NCBI RefSeq assembly: GCF_047495875.1
Contig: NC_092467.1
Span: 18,991,066-19,055,065, forward strand
DNA length: 64,000 nt
Direction: 5' to 3'
DNA from: Pithys albifrons albifrons
Taxonomy: Eukaryota; Chordata; Aves; Passeriformes; Thamnophilidae
Part shown: positions 58,734 through 64,000 of the stretch, piece by piece
Position numbering within the stretch: position 1 is the first letter of the stretch
How the letters are laid out: every line of letters begins with the position of its first letter
Translations under genes and position numbers: made by a program
The notes under the pieces: generated by a model
Database searches by the model: none
What the model was told of the DNA's origin: nothing
The model's input: only the letters and a program-made list of their open reading frames with translations

Positions 58734-61700
58734 CAGAGGGTGTTAGTGTCTTCCTTTGGCATGGGGTGCTGGCAAGCAAGTGCAGTGCTGCGGGGAGACC
58801 CTGGCAGGGCCTGCATGGGCTGCAAGCCTCCAGACACTCCTTTTGTGGTGCTGTGTCAAGGGCCATCTGCTGCTTGTAGGATAAATTTAAAATGCCTAAG
58901 CAGTATGTGAAGGTAGGCAATTGCTGCTGTTTGATATTTCTCTACAGTAACAGTTTGAATGCAAAGAGAATATTTCAAATGACTCTCCTCCTTGTTCTGC
59001 CCCCATGCCTGTGATCAGTCAGCATGATAAACTCACCTTTCTGAAGAGTAACTTTGTAGTAAGTAAGTTTCAAAATCTCTTAGAAATCTATATTTAATAC
59101 CTCATCTTTGCTAATGGCGCAGGGGAGGCAGGGACATGAAGTGCTCAGGCAGAGCTGGCAGCCTGCCTGCTTTGCAGTCTGAGCCTGGGCACAATTTACT
59201 CCTATGCTCCATCCCACAGACCTGCCCGGACTGTACTGGCTTCATGATCTCTCCTGTTCCAGAGTGTATCATTTTGGATGCTGAACTGCCCTGAAATTCT
59301 GCACAGAAATCCCTGTGCCAGCTCAGAAAAACCAGCAGGAAAACAGACTGGGGTTCTGCCTGGGCAAACATTCCTCCCTCCCTTAACCTAACTGCCAGCC
59401 CTGCTTAGAGGACTTAATTGCTGTTGTCCTCCTGTAGGTTCACTCTTGCTCTGTTGACTTCTCAGTCCATGTGCAAATTTGGCTTGAATCCTCTCACAGT
59501 AGTTTTCTGCGCCAGCCCAGGCCTGTCTGCTCCCTCTCTCATTTGTACAGGAACAGGGATGAAGCCATCAAAGTCCCCCCAAACTGACGCCAACCCTTCA
59601 ATAAAGTTGTGGCCAATGTATTGAAACCGCTTGGTTTTTAATGGACAGGAAAGAGCAGAAAACCACAGGGGTGTGCCATGGATCACATTAGGGCTTGCAG
59701 GCTAAATTTTATAATGACCTTCTCAGTAAAATGCTATTTGTGTTTTCCTTCAGAAATGTCTGCATTAATAATAAGTAACTCAACTTAGAGCTGATTTACA
59801 GGCCAGATTTAATTTCAAATCAAAGTGATTTCAAAGGAAGTTTTAATCACAGTTTGGATCACTAAAATCCTTGATTTAAATAACTAATATTAAATTTCTT
59901 TTTAAATACGCAGATTTTTAGTAACTTTATTGAAGTAAACTAGATTGAATAACAAGCAGTAAAACATGTTAGCTTGCAACTAGCTGAACCTTTTGTCCAG
60001 AACATTATTTAGGTTATATTCTATTTCACTAACTCTTTGTTTAGACAGCTGGTGTAATATATTTCTACATATTCATGCAAATTCTTGACTTCTATTTTAA
60101 GAATGGTGAAGAACATATTCTGACTTGATATGAGTTACATAGAGGAATTTAAAATTAATTAAAACATAGAAGCTGTCATTAAGACAAGCAGCTCAAGATG
60201 TGATGGGTTGGGAAGAATTCTTAACATGTGTTTTTGCATCTGAAAATGGTTTAACTGAAATCTCAAATCCTTTGAGATTTTTTGGAGTAGAAGAATTTTT
60301 CCTCTCAAAAAAAAAAGGCAGCTTGAAAGTTTACTCAGTGGTAGAGGAAAATGCACTTCACAGTCCATCAGTTTCTGATCTTTGTAGCCACAATTGGTGG
60401 AACTGAAGTAATTAAATAGACAGTAATAAAGAAAAGAACTTTTTAGACAAGGCTATGCTTTTGGTACTTGTAAAGTTTTGATGTATCTACCTGCAAGTGA
60501 CTTTTGGCAAGATATTAGCCCTACTCAGCTGTAGAATACTCAGCACAAGATTACTGCTGGAGGTCTGTGTGATGGGATATGAAATGCTGAGTGGCATGGA
60601 AGAAGTGAATAGAGATTGTTTACTGTGAATTCTCATAAAATACCCAAGGAATATCAAGCTCATGGAAGGCAAATTCAAAGCAAAGAAGGCAATTCTTCAT
60701 AAGGTATGTAGCAGAACTGGAGAGCTCTCTGCTGCAGACTCTAGGAGACTCTTGCCTTTCTAAGTCTATGCTGACAAGTTTAGCTGTTTTTCTACTAACA
60801 CTGAACAATATTTTGCCTGCATATTTAAATTTTTGTGTACTAAATAAACAGATGTGAAATATGTAATATTTAAGGGTGGAATTATTTTTTCTCTTCTTAA
60901 GTTTAAACTTGCTCTGATAAACATCTCTGATTTTCCTGCAGAAGAGAAGACCTGAAGAAGAAAGTGCTATAAGGACACATGACATGCCAGGAAACATGGG
61001 ATTTATTACCATACTTCTTATACCTGGTGTGGACTTGGGCAGGACCACTGAGGATCAGCTGCATAGCTCTGTCATGTCTATACAGCTTCCCTGAGACCAG
61101 GCTAATTCTGCTGGGAGGACTTAAAATGAAAGTGTGAAGTCAATCACTGTCTGCAAGATCCCTGGTATTATAAGTGCTTTTTGTACCTGCGCTGGTACAG
61201 ACAGCCAAGTGCTGCATCTGCTCTGAAAGACTGGGATGTAAACTAGCTTGAATTTGGCTGCTGCTTTGATGCAGCTTCCATTTGTAAATCTCCAGTCTGC
61301 TGTGTGACCCTGAGACCTCAGCTGGATGCTTTGCTACTCCTTCCTGCCTTACCTCAACACCTCAAGAGACCTCTTTCAAAATCATTTGTTATTTGAGCTC
61401 TGCTGTGTGACAGTGAGTGTTAGTAGTGTAATTATTTTGGTGAATTATGGATGTGTGAATATTTTTTTCTTTGGGTGCTACTTCAAATGAGGATGGGATC
61501 TCAATACACTGAGTATTTAGAATAAGTTTCTAGTTGATAGTCTAGATTTCCTTCAGCTTTTCTCCAGATGAGATGTAAAAAGCATCTGCAGATCTCTTTC
61601 CTGTCTCTGCAAGCAAGAGATTCATCTGTTGAGATGATTACACAGTAAGATACAACATGTTCGGAAAAAACCCTTCCCTATAATTTTCACAGGTTTTTTT

Positions 61701-62040
61701 TTTTTTTTACTCTGCCATTCTTGCCCAAAATGCTGCTTCTATTTGCAGGCATTTGGACTGTTCTGTAACCTTGGTGGGTTAGAGCAGTGCCATCTCTGCT
61801 GGCTGGGTTCCCAGCATTCTGCTACTTCAGTAGCTGTTGCCTGCAGCTCTTTAGAGACTTCTGGTCACTTAGACTGAATTTAACTTTTAAGTACTTCCTA
61901 GGTAAGAATGAGGAATGTATTGACTGCTCAACTTTCCCATATTGCCCTGGACAGGGAGCAGTGGGCATTGAATTCCAGTTGACTCATTGCAGTGGATCCA
62001 CATTGCTGAGGCTTTTTTATTTTTAGGCGGGCGGGGGGTG

Positions 62041-62062
62041 TGGGGTGTGTGTGTGTGTGTGC
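62041..62062 (+). repeat. (TG)n microsatellite
   Basis: A G-rich stretch (gggcgggggg type) leads into about eight TG units. Confidence 0.85.
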
Positions 62063-64000
62063 TCTGTAATATTTCAACAAAAGGGATCATTTAGTTTTTT
62101 CCTTCCACTTCTTGTCCTTGAATAATTGTTCTTAGTTCAGACTATACTTAGATTTGATGCGTTAAGTAATATATTCCTTTATTAAAAAGTGGCTGGGTAG
62201 GTTGTTGAGGATAATGGGCAACAGTATCAAGTGGCCTGCTTTCATGTTAACTACTAGGGTGGGAATCAAGAAAAATCAACAAAAATAAAGGCTGAGCTAG
62301 TTCAGAAAAAACTAACAAAAATTATCACTTTGCTGAAAATATTAATTGTGGAATAGTGTGATTTAATTTAAAATTAGGTAATATAAGTATTGCATAAGAG
62401 AAATAGCATCAATAGTGTAACATAAATGACAAAAAATGAACCTTTTTAACTTAAAGCTTGGAAGAAATTTTTAATATAAAAGTGGCATGTTAGGCAGCCC
62501 ACTGGGGATTGTTTAATTTGCTACCCAGTACCTGGAGAGATAAGATATAACTGTAAAAGGACCACAGGGTAATAATAGACTAAGTGAACCTGATGTTTAT
62601 CTGTCATCAATTTTAGCTGCAGAGGTGACAACCTTACACTTTTTTGTTTCCTTCTGCCAATTCCAGGTCTTTTTTGTTTTCAGCCCCACTTAGTCTATCA
62701 CTCTGGCACTCATGAAGGCCTAAGACTCACAAGCAGCTTTTAGCCTTGCTATGTCTCCTGTAGCTTTTTGTCACCATACTTCCTCCTGTCTATCCTTGCA
62801 CTCAGACAGGTTTGCCACTCTGTATAATATCAAATAGGATTAGAGTCTTGTGCCATGGCTACATTCTTGGGTTTTGCTAAAACTATACATATCTATTAAT
62901 GAAGTAATTATTTCAGATCCTGACAAAGAATGTGAGGGCTAGTGATGATCAGACATAAATTCTGCCTACTAGGCTGTGAGACCCCACATACGGTCCAGCA
63001 ATCATGAGTAATTGCTGTCAGGTCTCCTGTGTAAATTAGTCTAAGTTCAGTTTGGTTCTTAATAAAGGCAGTCAAACTGCCAAGGCAGCTGACATTGACC
63101 TTGCCAGAGTAGCTGAAGTGTGATGTAATCTGGAACACAGACTCCCCTTTCCATTGTCATGTCTAATAGCCCTGTGTCCAAAATAGTGCTGAATGGGTAT
63201 AAGAAATAAATTTCTAAACTGCTGCTGTTTCTAGGGCTTGCTTTATCCTGTGGTTGGGTAGGGAACTGGGTTTTGGTTTTGAAGATAACTGGGCTGTGTG
63301 GTTCTCACAGAGCTCTGGCTTTACAGCCCAGTAAAATAATCCCTGGTTTTAGAATAGTCAGATCTCTATATTTTTCCCTTTTCAGCACATTTGCTTAAAT
63401 CCTGCAGTAGCAAATAACAGGTATCTGCTCAGAACATATAGGCCTGTAGTATCTTATATACAGACTTTTTAAACATTTATTTATATATAATTAAAAACCA
63501 AATTTTTTTTTCCAGTAATAGGTCTCTAATTGCTTAGTCAGTATAATGGAAGAGCTATGATTTATGCTTCCCTGTCCTGACTGGATACACTAAGAAATGG
63601 AAATAATGATGGGGCTGTGGCTCAAACATGGGATTTCACAGTAAGAATGGCTTGGCTGTTGCTCGGATTTTCTTCATGACCTCTAGAAAGTCACTTTTAA
63701 CCTCTTAATTTCCACTTTGTTGTCTGTACAGTATGACTGCTATTGAAAAGAAACTGTGCTGGGGGTTTGTAAGCACATAAGTCCCTTAAAAATTCCTGAT
63801 CCACTCATTGCCCACTCTGATCCTCCAGTGGTCAGAATATCTTCTTCTGCAACAACCCAGTATAGTTTGAATTGTTACTGAAGGCCTTAAACCATATACC
63901 CTCTCGTGTCCCTGTCACAACATCTTGTTCTCTAAAAAAGAAGCTGTTAGGTATGGTGATTGAAGCAAGGACTATTAGCTGATTGTTGATCCTTCTTTCT

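Larger units (their letters stand above)
55651..64000 (+). other. Probable first intron of LPAR3, no recognised gene
   Basis: Mostly AT-rich sequence with no coding exon I can identify. It includes a GC-richer block at 59.1-59.7 kb, a (TG)n run near 62.05 kb, a short direct repeat near 58.7 kb, and pairs of overlapping ORFs on both strands around 58.5-58.9 kb that I cannot assign. Confidence 0.45.

Overview
The window is a stretch of vertebrate nuclear genome, very probably avian. The genes have short exons with GT-AG introns, three CpG islands sit in AT-rich surroundings, and a CR1 LINE 3' end of the kind common in bird genomes lies in an intron (46752-47114). I see no bacterial, phage or CRISPR signal. 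The gene order DNAI3(-) / MCOLN3(+) / MCOLN2(+) / probable LPAR3 promoter(+) is the one known from human 1p22.3, so this is a conserved syntenic block.

Region by region: 10-6930 holds the first six coding exons of DNAI3 (WDR63, an axonemal inner-arm dynein intermediate chain) on the minus strand. The gene leaves the window on the left, and its promoter is probably the CpG island at about 12.07-12.7 kb, which carries an RFX X-box-like site and a ZNF143-type site. A second CpG island (about 13.48-14.05 kb) is the likely MCOLN3 promoter. MCOLN3 coding exons run from 15532 to 26912, encode about 558 residues, and are followed by a 3' UTR to about 28.1 kb. 28.1-31.0 kb is intergenic. A third CpG island (about 30.99-31.7 kb) holds the MCOLN2 promoter and first coding exon. 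MCOLN2 coding exons run from 31208 to 51653 (about 553 residues), with poly(A) signals near 52.06 and 52.15 kb. A fourth GC-rich block (about 55.1-55.65 kb) has a good splice donor and is probably the non-coding first exon of LPAR3; no LPAR3 coding exon is inside the window.

MCOLN3 and MCOLN2 encode TRPML3 and TRPML2, endolysosomal cation channels. They are tandem duplicates: introns lie at matching positions, five of the twelve paired coding exons carrying the pore half have identical lengths, and the pore motif NGDDMF is intact in both. I reconstructed both reading frames exon by exon, and all splice phases close.

I did not find a new biological system. The points most worth checking are the regulatory motifs in the CpG islands (X-box, ZNF143, CLEAR/M-box-like), the MCOLN2 N terminus encoded by the CpG-island exon, the alternative MCOLN3 C termini, and a few GC-rich or ORF-containing non-coding blocks of unknown origin.
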